Assembly: GCA_003241055.1 (NCBI GenBank)
Contig: QFOD01000007.1
Coordinates: 124,001 to 188,000 of the forward strand
DNA from: Roseateles depolymerans
GTDB taxonomy: Bacteria; Pseudomonadota; Gammaproteobacteria; Burkholderiales; Burkholderiaceae_C
Direction: 5' to 3'
DNA length: 64,000 nt
The position numbers were made by a program, and so were the translations under genes. How positions within the stretch are numbered: the stretch's first letter is position 1; every line of letters starts with the position of its first letter. The notes under the pieces were generated by a model, which ran no database searches, was not told the origin of the DNA, and worked only from the letters and a program-made list of their open reading frames with translations. Positions 8,536 through 17,044 of this stretch are shown here, one piece after another.

Positions 8536-8545
8536 GCGCGCTTTG

Positions 8546-8621
8546 GCGCCCGTAGCTCAATGGATAGAGTACTGCCCTCCGAAGGCAGGGGTTGCTGGTT
8601 CGATCCCAGCCGGGCGCGCCA
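8546..8621 (+). tRNA. tRNA-Arg (anticodon CCG)
   Basis: A 76-base tRNA with encoded CCA. The acceptor stem GCGCCCG pairs perfectly with CGGGCGC, followed by discriminator G and CCA. The anticodon stem CTGCC/GGCAG encloses the loop CTCCGAA, giving anticodon CCG, which reads the CGG arginine codon, a frequent codon in such a GC-rich genome. The T arm contains GGTTCGATCC. The D arm GCTCAATGGATAGAGT is normal. Confidence 0.97.
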
Positions 8622-8841
8622 CCCGCAGGCCACCATGGCGCCCTGCGTGCCCCCTCCCCAGACCCCGGCACAGCCTCGGTCCCGTACTACAAGCCCCAGG
8701 CCGATCTCGAATCGGTCACGCCCTGGAAGGCGTGATCTTGAACGATTCCGGCGGCTTCCCGCCCGCTCCGGGTGCGGGCACTGCACCACCTTTGCGCAAG
8801 ATCAAGCCCGCCGCAGTCGCATGACCGGGCCAGGCCCTCGC

Positions 8842-8863
8842 CGCGTTGCGACACGGCAACGCG
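8842..8863. terminator. hairpin near the 3' end of the sensor kinase
   Basis: An 8-bp perfect inverted repeat (CGCGTTGC, six-base loop, GCAACGCG) lies between tRNA-Arg and the sensor kinase stop codon. No T tract follows on either strand, so termination is only a guess. The rest of 8622-8894 shows no convincing gene; a 25-codon stretch before a TGA near 8735 reads like protein but has no start. Confidence 0.35.
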
Positions 8864-8894
8864 CCGGCATCTCACTCCAGACCTGACCCCACCC

Positions 8895-11888
8895 TCAGGC
8901 GGCCGGCGCGTAGGCGCGCCGCGCCGCGATCTCCAGCAGCACCTGCGTGCCGCCGCCCTCGCGTCGCTCGATCAGCAGGCGTGCGTCGATGCGCTCCGCG
9001 CGCTCGCGCATGCCGGCCAGGCCCCAATGCCCGGGCCGCGCGCCCTCGGCCAGCACCTGCTTGGGCAGGCCCTGGCCATCGTCCCAGACGCTGAGGCGGA
9101 AGGCCTCGTCCCCGTACTGCAGGCACAGGCCGACCCGCGTGGCCCGCGCATGGCGGAAGGCGTTGCACAGCGCCTCGCGGGCGATGAAGCAGACCTCCTC
9201 GTGCAGCCAGGGCTGCAGCAGTCGCGGCGCGCCCTGCTCGCTGAGCAGGAACTCCGTCGCCTGACCCTGCGCCAGCCCCTGGCCGAAGCTGAGCAGCGTC
9301 TGCACGAGGCTCTCGGGGCGCGGCAGTTCGCGCAGGCCGGTGACGCGGTCGCGGCTTTCCAGCAGGATCTCATCCGCGTGGGTCAGCACAGCCTCCAGCT
9401 CGGCGCGCGAGGCTGACGCGGCCGGCATGCCGGCCGCCACGGCCTGGAAGCGCAGCATCAGCCCGTAGAAGCCCTGCAGCAGCGTGTCGTGCAGGTCGCG
9501 TGCGATGCGCTCGCGCTCCCGCATGCGCACCTGCAGCCGGTCGCGGAAGCGCCCGCGCACATGGCGGGCCCGCAGCGCGTACGCGCCCCACAGCGCCGCC
9601 AGCACGGCCAGCACGCACAGCGCGCGGAACCAGACCGTCTGGGTCGGCGTCGGCAGGATCTCGAACGCCCGCGTGCCCGGCACCGTGGCCCACACGCCGT
9701 CCTCGTTGGAGGCCAGCACCTGGAACTCGTAGCGGCCCGGCGCCAGGTTGGTGTAGTAGGCACGGCGACGCGTGCCGGCGGCCTGCCAGTCCGCATCCAG
9801 GCCCACCAGCCGGTAGCGGAACTCCACCCGCTCGGGCATGGCCAGCGCGGTGGCCGTGTAGTCCAGCTGCAGGTCGCGCGTGCCCGCGGGCAGCTGCAGC
9901 GCCGCCTGCCCCGGATAGTCGCGCCCGCCCGCGCTGAGGCGCTGCACCGCCGTCCAGGGCGGCCGCGTGTTGCGCGTCAGCCGCGCGGGGTCGACGGTGA
10001 CCACCCCGTTCGTCAGCGAGAACCACAGGCGTCCGTCGGGGCCCTGCAGCGCGGTGGCCGAGGTGTCCATCTGCTCGGCCCGGCCGGGCAGGCCGTCCAG
10101 CGTGTCGAACAGCTCGGCCTCCACGCGCGGGTCTGCCCCGGCCAGGGCGCGCCGCAGCTCGGCCGCCGGCACGTGGGCGATGCCCGCCGCGCCGTTCACC
10201 CAGACATCGCCGTCCGCGGTTTCCACCACCCCGCTGAGGCCTTCCAGCCGGCCCGGCGCCCGCGCGCGGATCACCCGCAGCCCCTGCTCGTCCACCCGCA
10301 GCAGCCCGTTCTCGCCGCCGACCCAGACGTGATCGCCGACGACCCGCAGCGCCTTCACGCCGCCCACCGTCTGCCCCTGCGCCGCCGTCCAGCGGGTCAG
10401 CTGCCCGTTCTCGTCGACCCGCAACAGCACGCCGTCCGAGTAGCCCAGCCACACGCGGTCCCGCCCATCCACCGCCAGGCAGCTCGGCGGGCCGGGTGGG
10501 TAGCCGTTGCGGCTGGCCAGGTAGGTCCAGCGTCCCGCATCGACCCGGAACAGGCTGAAGTTGTTGGACGCGATCCAGACGGCCCCGCTGCGCTGCTGCA
10601 CCATCGCCCGCACCTCGCCGCGCCAGGGGCCCCGCTCGGCCGGCGGCAGCAGGTGTTCGAAGCGCCCGCCCGGCCGCCCCCGCCAGACGCCGTCGGACGT
10701 GCCCAGCCACAGCTGGCCGTCCGCGCCCTCCATCATCGCGGTCACGCTCTCGTGCAGGCCGGTGGCCACCGGCTGCGCGCGCTCGGCACCGCGCAGCAGG
10801 CCCTGCTGGCGCGCCGCCAGCCAGACCGTGCCGTCCCGCCCGCCCAGCATCACCACCTGGGAGGCCTTGCGCGGAAAGTCCACCCGCGCCACCCGGGCGG
10901 GCCGCAGCCGGTCCAGCCCGCCGTTGGTGCCCACCCAGACGGAGCCGTCACGGTCGTGCAGCAGGTTCATCACGAAGTCGCCGGACAGGCGCTGATCCGG
11001 CGTCAGCCGCTCCGGCGCGCCAGCCTCGCCAGGCACCGGAGCGCGCACCAGCCCCTCGCTGTCGCCGTACCAGAGGCGCCCCTGCGCATCGAAGGCGGGC
11101 GCGAAAAGGCTGTTGGGCGCGGCGTGCCAGTCATCCGCCCGGTCGCCGGCCACGCCCGGGCGCGGCAGGCGCACGATGCCGCGGCCATGGTCGGTGTCCG
11201 AGGCCCAGACCCGCCCCTGCGGGTCCACCGCCAGCGCCGAGAAGTTGAGGTCACGCACGGCCACCGGCTGGAAGCGCGCCTGCCCCGCCGCCTGCACGTA
11301 CACGCCCTGGGTGGAGGCCACCCAGAGGTTGTCCGCCGGGTCCACCACCAGGTCCATGCTGCCCACGCGGCCCGTCGCCACATAGCCCGACTCGGTGCTG
11401 ACGGGCACCCAGCGTTCATCCACCAGCTTGAGCAGCGCACGCCCGGTCACCACCCAGAGCGTGCCGTCGCGCTGGCGGGCGAAGCGCCGGGTGGACATGT
11501 CGAACAGCCCCTGCGCGGCGTCGGTGCGCAGCACGCGCCCGTCGCGCACGAAGGCCGTGCCGCCGGTCATGAAGCCCACCCAGAGGCCGCCGTCCGGCGT
11601 GGCCATCAGCGTCAGCACCGACTTGGCCGGCAGGCTCTCCCCGGCGATCGCGTCGAAGCGCTCGAAGCGCACGCCGTCGAAGCGGAACAGGCCGTTCGGC
11701 GTGCCCAGCCACAGGTAGCCGTCGGGCGTCTGCGCCAGCGCCACCACCTGGCCGGGCACGCCGTCCTGGGCCGTCCAGGCCGTGTGGTGCAGATGGGTCA
11801 GCGGCTGCAGCGCCGGCGCGGCCCGGGCCGGCGACGGCAGCAGGCCGAGCACGACGACGACGGCACAGATGAACGAGAGGATGCGCAT
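8895..11888 (-). CDS. large two-component sensor histidine kinase (beta-propeller, Y_Y_Y, HisKA_3)
   Basis: A 997-residue membrane kinase. A signal peptide is followed by about 600 residues of two-component propeller repeats (units such as PDGYLWLGTPNGLFRFDG, recurring WVGxxxGLxR and VWVGTNGGLDRL), forming one or more periplasmic beta-propellers. Then come a Y_Y_Y domain (RDLQLDYTATALAMPERVEFRYRL region), one membrane helix and a cytoplasmic kinase. The dimerisation/phosphorylation motif is ERIARDLHDTLLQGF with His800, the N box is EALCNAFRHARA, and the ATP lid is DDGQGLP. This is the NarL-partner class of kinase, but no LuxR-type response regulator is adjacent. The ligand is likely a sugar or polymer product, by analogy only. 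Confidence 0.9.
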   Translation of the reverse strand: MRILSFICAVVVVLGLLPSPARAAPALQPLTHLHHTAWTAQDGVPGQVVALAQTPDGYLWLGTPNGLFRFDGVRFERFDAIAGESLPAKSVLTLMATPDGGLWVGFMTGGTAFVRDGRVLRTDAAQGLFDMSTRRFARQRDGTLWVVTGRALLKLVDERWVPVSTESGYVATGRVGSMDLVVDPADNLWVASTQGVYVQAAGQARFQPVAVRDLNFSALAVDPQGRVWASDTDHGRGIVRLPRPGVAGDRADDWHAAPNSLFAPAFDAQGRLWYGDSEGLVRAPVPGEAGAPERLTPDQRLSGDFVMNLLHDRDGSVWVGTNGGLDRLRPARVARVDFPRKASQVVMLGGRDGTVWLAARQQGLLRGAERAQPVATGLHESVTAMMEGADGQLWLGTSDGVWRGRPGGRFEHLLPPAERGPWRGEVRAMVQQRSGAVWIASNNFSLFRVDAGRWTYLASRNGYPPGPPSCLAVDGRDRVWLGYSDGVLLRVDENGQLTRWTAAQGQTVGGVKALRVVGDHVWVGGENGLLRVDEQGLRVIRARAPGRLEGLSGVVETADGDVWVNGAAGIAHVPAAELRRALAGADPRVEAELFDTLDGLPGRAEQMDTSATALQGPDGRLWFSLTNGVVTVDPARLTRNTRPPWTAVQRLSAGGRDYPGQAALQLPAGTRDLQLDYTATALAMPERVEFRYRLVGLDADWQAAGTRRRAYYTNLAPGRYEFQVLASNEDGVWATVPGTRAFEILPTPTQTVWFRALCVLAVLAALWGAYALRARHVRGRFRDRLQVRMRERERIARDLHDTLLQGFYGLMLRFQAVAAGMPAASASRAELEAVLTHADEILLESRDRVTGLRELPRPESLVQTLLSFGQGLAQGQATEFLLSEQGAPRLLQPWLHEEVCFIAREALCNAFRHARATRVGLCLQYGDEAFRLSVWDDGQGLPKQVLAEGARPGHWGLAGMRERAERIDARLLIERREGGGTQVLLEIAARRAYAPAA

Positions 11889-12010
11889 GGTGGCGCCGGA
11901 TTCTGGCAGCCGCCAGCGCTGCCCATCCCGAGAGCCTGTTCCAGCCGCGATGGCCGGCCGGGGGCCCCGTCGCGATAATGACCACCCCGCAGCCCACTGC
12001 CTCTCCAGCC

Positions 12011-12757
12011 ATGACCTACTGCGTCGCGATGCGCCTGCGCGCCGGCCTGCTGTTCGCCTCCGACACGCGCACCAATGCCGGCGTCGACCACATCGCGAGC
12101 TTTCGCAAGATGCATCAGTTCCAGATCCCGCATCAGCGCGAGATCGTGATCCTGAACGCCGGCAACCTGGCCACCACGCAGTCCGTCATCTCGCTGCTGA
12201 ACCAGCGGCTGGCCGGCGAGGGCGAGCATCTGCTCAACGTGCCCAGCCTCTACGACGCCGCGGTGCTGGTGGGCCGCACGCTCAAGGAGGTCGTGGCGCG
12301 CGACTCGGCCAACGGCGGGCCGCAGAACCAGGGCGTGGACTTCGGCGCCAACTTCCTGCTGGGCGGGCAGATCAAGGGCGAGGGCCCGCGGCTGTTCCAC
12401 ATCTACCCGGCCGGCAACTTCATCGAGGCCACCGAGGACACGCCCTACTTCCAGATCGGCGAGAGCAAGTACGGCAAGCCCATCATCGATCGCGTGGTCA
12501 GCTACGAGCACACCCCGCTGGAAGAGGCCGCCAAATGCACGCTGGTGAGCTTCGACTCCACGATCCGCTCCAACCTCTCGGTGGGCCTGCCCATCGACAT
12601 CCTGATGCTGCGGGCCAACCAGTTCGAACAGGCGATGAAGCCGCCGCACCGGGTGGAGCGCGACGACCCCTACTTCCTCGCGCTGCGCGATGGCTGGAGC
12701 CAGGGCCTCAAGCGGGTGTTCGACGAGCTGCCCAACGAACCCTGGTTCGCCGACTGA
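12011..12757 (+). CDS. Anbu, proteasome-like peptidase
   Basis: A 248-residue N-terminal-nucleophile protein of the Anbu (ancestral beta-subunit) family, related to HslV and proteasome beta subunits. It opens with MTYCVAMRLRAGLLFASDTR, in which Thr2 becomes the nucleophile after methionine removal, and continues with NAGVDHIASFRKMHQF. GGQIKGEGPRLFHIYPAGNFI and YGKPIIDRV are further family signatures. The usual Anbu partners, an alpha-E protein, a transglutaminase-like protein and a circularly permuted ATP-grasp protein, are not beside it. An in-frame ATG at 11978 would hide the nucleophile, so 12011 is preferred. Confidence 0.88.
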   Translation: MTYCVAMRLRAGLLFASDTRTNAGVDHIASFRKMHQFQIPHQREIVILNAGNLATTQSVISLLNQRLAGEGEHLLNVPSLYDAAVLVGRTLKEVVARDSANGGPQNQGVDFGANFLLGGQIKGEGPRLFHIYPAGNFIEATEDTPYFQIGESKYGKPIIDRVVSYEHTPLEEAAKCTLVSFDSTIRSNLSVGLPIDILMLRANQFEQAMKPPHRVERDDPYFLALRDGWSQGLKRVFDELPNEPWFAD

Positions 12758-12770
12758 GCCGGCGCGCGGC

Positions 12771-13658
12771 TCAGCGCAGGGCCTGGCGGGCGCGCCGGAA
12801 GTAGCCGTCCAGCTGCACCCGGTAGAAGGCCTCGGTCTCGGGCGTGAGCCAGCGTTTCAGCCCGGCCTGGCGTTCCGCCACCGCGGCGGGCTGGGCCAGC
12901 TCCAGGCGCAGGCGCTGGGCCACGCGTTCGCCCCAGGGCGTGCGCGGACACATGATGCCGGCGGGCATCAGCGCCTCGGGGCCGGGTAGCGGCAGGCTCA
13001 CCAGCTGCTGCAGCTCGGCGTCCTCGCCCTGCTCGAAACGCAGGATGAAGTCGAACTCGAACAGGTAGTCCAGCCGGTCACGCGCGGCCATGCGCAACAG
13101 GCGCCCCGCCTGGTCGGGCAGCGCGTGCCGGGGCAAGGCCTGACCCTCGTGGGCCAGCCAGTCGTCCAGATAGGCGCCGTAGCTGCGGCCCGTCACGGCG
13201 CCGCCGCGCAAGCCGGAGCGCTGAGCCAGCGCGCCCAGGTCCACCAGCCCGGCCGCGTCGCGCGGCACCTGGGCCGCATGGTCGCGCCGCACCACCAGCA
13301 CCGGCGGCGGCAGGCGGTGGGTCTCCACGAACAGGAATTCCTCCCCCCGCTGCGGCGACCACATCATGGCGCCATGGCAGGCCTCGACCCCCTGGCGCAG
13401 CATGATCTCGGCACGTCGCACGTTGACGAGGTCGTAGATCTGCGGCTGCTCGGGATGCAGCCGCGCCAGGTACAGCAGTACCCGGTCCGCCATGCCGTCG
13501 GTCGGTCTGCCATCGACGATGCGAACGCCTGGCGGCAGGTCGGAGAGCAGCCAGTGCATGGCAGGCTCGGCCCGCACCGGCAGGCAGGCACCCAGCGCCA
13601 TCAGACCGGACAGGCCCGTGCCCAGGCAACGCAGCAGCAGACGAGACACGGCAGACAT
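12771..13658 (-). CDS. periplasmic solute-binding-like protein, TIGR02285 type
   Basis: A 295-residue exported protein with an N-terminal signal peptide ending near VRAEP. After it, MHWLLSDLPPGVRIVDG, then DGMADRVLLYL and ACHGAMMWSPQR follow the pattern of the TIGR02285 family, which has a periplasmic substrate-binding-protein type II fold but no assigned ligand. The ATG at 13658 starts the signal peptide. It ends 13 bases from the stop of Anbu, on the opposite strand. The nadC gene lies 104 bases upstream in the same direction. No transporter genes are adjacent. Confidence 0.75.
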   Translation of the reverse strand: MSAVSRLLLRCLGTGLSGLMALGACLPVRAEPAMHWLLSDLPPGVRIVDGRPTDGMADRVLLYLARLHPEQPQIYDLVNVRRAEIMLRQGVEACHGAMMWSPQRGEEFLFVETHRLPPPVLVVRRDHAAQVPRDAAGLVDLGALAQRSGLRGGAVTGRSYGAYLDDWLAHEGQALPRHALPDQAGRLLRMAARDRLDYLFEFDFILRFEQGEDAELQQLVSLPLPGPEALMPAGIMCPRTPWGERVAQRLRLELAQPAAVAERQAGLKRWLTPETEAFYRVQLDGYFRRARQALR

Positions 13659-13762
13659 GGCGGGCTCCTGAACAGCGGAGCCCCGACTGTGCCGGCCGGG
13701 CCCGGCGCCCGCTAGCGGCGCCGGCCGGGAATCAATGTTCGACGGATCGAACAATGCCCGGA

Positions 13763-14635
13763 TCAGACCGGGCCGGACACCCGCATCGAATAGTCCACCG
13801 CGCGCACATCCTTCGTGAGACGGCCGATGGAGATGCGGTCCACGCCGGTGGCCGCGATCCAGCGCAGCTGCTCCAGCGCCACGCCGCCCGACACCTCCAG
13901 CAGTGCCGGCGCCGGCTGCGCGGCATTGAGCGCTACCGCCTCGCGCATCTGCACCTCGCTGAAGTTGTCCAGCAGCACGCTGGTGGCACCCGCGGCCAGG
14001 GCCTCGCGCAGCTCGTCCAGGTTCTCGACCTCGATCTGGATGTCCACCCCGGCGTTCAAGGCCTGGGCCGCGCGCAAGGCCTGACCCACGCCGCCGGCCG
14101 CGGCGATGTGGTTCTCCTTGATCAGGATGCCGTCGTACAGCGCCAGGCGCTGGTTCTGGCCACCACCGACGGTCACCGCGTACTTCTGCGCCAGGCGCAG
14201 GCCCGGCAGCGTCTTGCGGGTGTCGAGGATGGCGCAGCCGCGCGGGTTGGGGCTGGCGCCCGCCACCGCATCCACATGGGCACGCGTGGCGGTGGCGGTT
14301 CCGGACAGCAGCTGCAGGAAGTTCAGCGCCGGGCGCTCGGCGCTGAGCAGCGCGCGGCCATCGGCCTCGATCTCGCAGACCCGGCTGTCGGCCGCCATGC
14401 GGGCGCCCTCGGCCTGGTCCCAGCGGACCTGGGCCGTGGCGTCCAGCGCGGCGAACACCGCGTCGAACCAGTCGCGGCCGCACAGCACGGCGGCCTCGCG
14501 CACGATGACCTGGGCCCGCACGCGCCGGCCGGCCGGCACCAGCTGGGCCGTCCAGTCGCAGCGGCCGATGTCCTCCGCCAGCGCGTCGCGCACATTGCGC
14601 GCCCGCGCCAGGGCCAGCGTCTCCTGCTCGAACAT
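13763..14635 (-). CDS. nadC: nicotinate-nucleotide pyrophosphorylase (carboxylating)
   Basis: NadC converts quinolinate and PRPP to nicotinate mononucleotide and CO2 in de novo NAD synthesis. The 290-residue protein has all the hallmarks: LAEDIGRCDWTAQ, ERPALNFLQLLSGTATATR, ILDTRKTLPGLRLAQKYAV for PRPP and quinolinate binding, GGGQNQRLALYDGILIKENH, and IEVENLDELREAL. The start at 14635 overlaps the preceding stop as TGATG; a GTG one codon earlier is the alternative. Partners nadA and nadB are not nearby. The upstream fumarylacetoacetate hydrolase-family gene is apparently translationally coupled. Confidence 0.96.
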   Translation of the reverse strand: MFEQETLALARARNVRDALAEDIGRCDWTAQLVPAGRRVRAQVIVREAAVLCGRDWFDAVFAALDATAQVRWDQAEGARMAADSRVCEIEADGRALLSAERPALNFLQLLSGTATATRAHVDAVAGASPNPRGCAILDTRKTLPGLRLAQKYAVTVGGGQNQRLALYDGILIKENHIAAAGGVGQALRAAQALNAGVDIQIEVENLDELREALAAGATSVLLDNFSEVQMREAVALNAAQPAPALLEVSGGVALEQLRWIAATGVDRISIGRLTKDVRAVDYSMRVSGPV

Positions 14636-15333
14636 CACTCGGCCGGGCCGACGGTCAGGTGGATCTCGCCCAGGCCGTCGATATGGCCCTTGAGCACGTC
14701 ACCGGGCAGCACCGCGCCGACGCCCGCCGGCGTACCGGTGTAGATCAGGTCGCCCGGCTGCAGGTGGTAGAGCTGGGACAGGTTGGAGACGATCTCGGCC
14801 TGGTTCCAGATCATGTCGGCCAGATCGCCGTGCTGCTTCTCGACGCCGTTCACGCTCAGCGTGATCGCGCCCTTCTCGAGCAGGCCCAGTTCGGAGACAC
14901 GCACGATCTCGCCCAGGATGGCGGACTGGTCGAAGCCCTTGGCCGTGTCCCAGGGCTTGCCGGCGGCCTTGGCAGCGGCCTGCAGGTCGCGGCGGGTCAT
15001 GTCCAGGCCCGTGGCGTAGCCCCAGATCGCGGCCCGCGCCGCATCCGGCGTGACCTTGAACACCGGCGCACCGATCGCCAGCACCAGCTCCATCTCGTAG
15101 TGGTAGTTCTGGGTCTGGGTCGGATACGGCACCGTCGCGCCCGACGGGGTCAACGCACTGGCCGGTTTCGTGAAATAAAACGGCGGCTCGCGGGTCGGAT
15201 CCGATCCCATCTCGCGGGCATGATCGGCATAGTTGCGCCCGACGCAGAAGATGCGGCTCACCGCGTAGAGCGCGTCCGTGCCACGCACGGGAGCGCTCGG
15301 GATGGGTGCAGGCGGGAAGACGTAGGAGCTCAT
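14635..15333 (-). CDS. fumarylacetoacetate hydrolase (FAH) family protein
   Basis: A 232-residue single-domain FAH-family enzyme. FCVGRNYADHAREMGSDP, FYFTKPASAL, YHYEMELVLAIG, GYATGLDMTRRDLQ and DLIYTGTPAGVGAV are the metal-binding and active-site motifs of this group, which includes fumarylpyruvate and acylpyruvate hydrolases and oxaloacetate decarboxylases. Fumarylpyruvate hydrolase is a common annotation for this length, but the substrate cannot be settled by reading. The start codon is 20 bases from that of divergent rlpA. Its stop overlaps the nadC start by one base. Confidence 0.88.
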   Translation of the reverse strand: MSSYVFPPAPIPSAPVRGTDALYAVSRIFCVGRNYADHAREMGSDPTREPPFYFTKPASALTPSGATVPYPTQTQNYHYEMELVLAIGAPVFKVTPDAARAAIWGYATGLDMTRRDLQAAAKAAGKPWDTAKGFDQSAILGEIVRVSELGLLEKGAITLSVNGVEKQHGDLADMIWNQAEIVSNLSQLYHLQPGDLIYTGTPAGVGAVLPGDVLKGHIDGLGEIHLTVGPAE

Positions 15334-15352
15334 GGCTGTTGGGGGCGGTTGG

Positions 15353-16234
15353 ATGACGAAGGCGCAGCATAGCGGCGCTGCATTGCTGGTGCTGGCGGCA
15401 CTGTTTCTGGGCGGTTGCGCGACCCGGGCGCCCGCGCCGCTGCGCGACGGCCCGGCGGCCAGCACGCCCAGCGACCTGGCGAAACGCCCGGACGCCGAGC
15501 CGCGCATCGATCCGGTACGCAGCGGCGGCCCCAACAAGCCCTACGAGGTGATGGGCCAGCGCTATGTGCCGCTGAGCGGCGACCCCAGCTACAGCGAGAC
15601 CGGCCTGGCCTCCTGGTACGGCCGCCAGTTCCACGGCCGCTCGACGTCCAGCGGCGAGATCTACGACATGTTCGGCATGACCGCCGCGCATGCCACGCTG
15701 CCCATCCCGAGCTATGCCCGGGTGCGCAACCCGGCCAATGGCCGCGAGGTGGTGGTGCGCGTGAACGACCGCGGGCCCTTCCACCCGGGCCGCATCATCG
15801 ACCTGAGCTACACCGCCGCGCTGAAGCTGGACCTGCTGCGCGGGGTTGCGCCGGTGCAGGTCACGCGCATCACCCAGGCCGAGATCCGTGCCGGCAACTG
15901 GCAGCGCCCGGCCAACGAGCCCCCGCCGCTCTATGCGCCCGAGGCCGCGCCCGGTGCGCCGCAGCGCGACACCACGGCCACCCTGGCCGGCGTGGCCACC
16001 GCCGGCACCTGGCTGCAGTTCGGCGCCTTTGCCCAGCGCGACGGTGCCGAGACGCTGAAGCAGCGGGTGGCCAGCGCCGACCTGGAGCTGCTGCCGCTGC
16101 TGACCATCGTGGACGAGGGCGGCCTGCACCGCGTGCGCGCCGGCCCCTTCCCCGATGCCGCCGAGGCCCGCGCCTGGGCGCTGCGCCTGCGCCTGGACCA
16201 CGCCATCGACAGCGCGCTGGTGGACAAGCGCTGA
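15353..16234 (+). CDS. rlpA: septal ring lytic transglycosylase RlpA family lipoprotein
   Basis: A 293-residue outer-membrane lipoprotein; LFLGGCATR gives the lipobox. The double-psi beta-barrel domain is recognisable by ETGLASWYGRQFHGRSTSSG, YDMFGMTAAHATLP and VVRVNDRGPFHPGRIIDLS, with the DRGP aspartate as a conserved active-site residue. A SPOR domain at the C-terminus (TWLQFGAFAQRDGAETL to HRVRAGPF) binds denuded septal glycan strands. RlpA trims such glycans during daughter-cell separation. Only 19 bases separate it from the divergent FAH-family gene, so its promoter must lie within that gene. Confidence 0.92.
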   Translation: MTKAQHSGAALLVLAALFLGGCATRAPAPLRDGPAASTPSDLAKRPDAEPRIDPVRSGGPNKPYEVMGQRYVPLSGDPSYSETGLASWYGRQFHGRSTSSGEIYDMFGMTAAHATLPIPSYARVRNPANGREVVVRVNDRGPFHPGRIIDLSYTAALKLDLLRGVAPVQVTRITQAEIRAGNWQRPANEPPPLYAPEAAPGAPQRDTTATLAGVATAGTWLQFGAFAQRDGAETLKQRVASADLELLPLLTIVDEGGLHRVRAGPFPDAAEARAWALRLRLDHAIDSALVDKR

Positions 16235-16249
16235 GCCGGCAGCCGCCAG

Positions 16250-16996
16250 CTAGCGGCCACCCGCCACGTCGAACAGCGCACCGACCGTGTAGCTGGCCGC
16301 GTCGGACAGCAGCCAGGCGATGGCCTCGGCGATCTCCTCCGCCCGCCCCAGTCGGCCGATGGGGATGCCGGCCGCGATCTCCGGCGTGCCGACGGCGATG
16401 CCGCTGGTCGCGTGGATGTCGGTCTCCACGATGCCCGGACGCACGCCGTTCACGCGTATGCCTTCCGCGATCAGCTCGCGCGCCAGCCCCTTGGTCAGCG
16501 TGTCCACCGCCCCCTTGCTGGCCGCGTAGTCCACGTAGATGCCGGCCGACCCGAACTCGGCCGCCCGCGAGCTGAGGTTGACGATGGCGCCGCCCGTGCC
16601 GCCGTGCCGGGTGCTCATGCGCCGTGCCGCCTGCTGGCAGCACAGCAGCGTGCCGACCACGTTCACGTCGAAGACGCGCCGCCAGCGCGCCGCGTCCATG
16701 GCCTCCAGCCGTGCCATCGGCGCGACGATGCCGGCGTTGTTGACCAGGCCGGTCAGGCACCCCAGCCCGGCATCCACCTGCTCGAACATCTGCTGCACCT
16801 GCGACTCGTCGGCCACGTCGGCCGGCACCACCAGCGCCCGGCGGCCCAGCGCCCGCACCTGCTCGGCGACCTGCTCGGCCGCCCCCAGGTCGCGCACGCA
16901 GTTCAGCGCCACGTCCCAGCCTGCCTGCGCGCAGCGACGCGCCGTCGCCGCGCCGATGCCGCGCGAAGCTCCGGTGATAAGCACGATTCCAGCCAT
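16250..16996 (-). CDS. short-chain dehydrogenase/reductase (SDR)
   Basis: A 248-residue classical SDR. The Rossmann cofactor loop is TGASRGIGAATAR, NNAGIV follows beta-4, the catalytic serine is in VNLSSRAAEFG, and Tyr/Lys are in YVDYAASKGA. DVALNCVRD after beta-2 has no acidic residue typical of strict NAD use, so NADP is plausible. It resembles YgfF-type and glucose-1-dehydrogenase-like oxidoreductases; the substrate is not known. The start may instead be an ATG nine codons upstream at 17023. It is convergent with rlpA and divergent from the first cyclase. Confidence 0.85.
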   Translation of the reverse strand: MAGIVLITGASRGIGAATARRCAQAGWDVALNCVRDLGAAEQVAEQVRALGRRALVVPADVADESQVQQMFEQVDAGLGCLTGLVNNAGIVAPMARLEAMDAARWRRVFDVNVVGTLLCCQQAARRMSTRHGGTGGAIVNLSSRAAEFGSAGIYVDYAASKGAVDTLTKGLARELIAEGIRVNGVRPGIVETDIHATSGIAVGTPEIAAGIPIGRLGRAEEIAEAIAWLLSDAASYTVGALFDVAGGR

Positions 16997-17044
16997 CTCG
17001 TCATTCTGGGTGAGCTTTGGCATCACCGATGATGCCGCCCACTG

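Noticed and set aside
8622..8735. A stretch reading SVPYYKPQADLESVTPWKA before a TGA, taken at first for a gene fragment
   Set aside because: No start codon, no ribosome site and no family I can name; too short to support a pseudogene.
9489..11978. 829-codon open frame antisense to the sensor kinase
   Set aside because: Histidine/arginine/alanine-rich text typical of antisense frames in high-GC genes; no motif.
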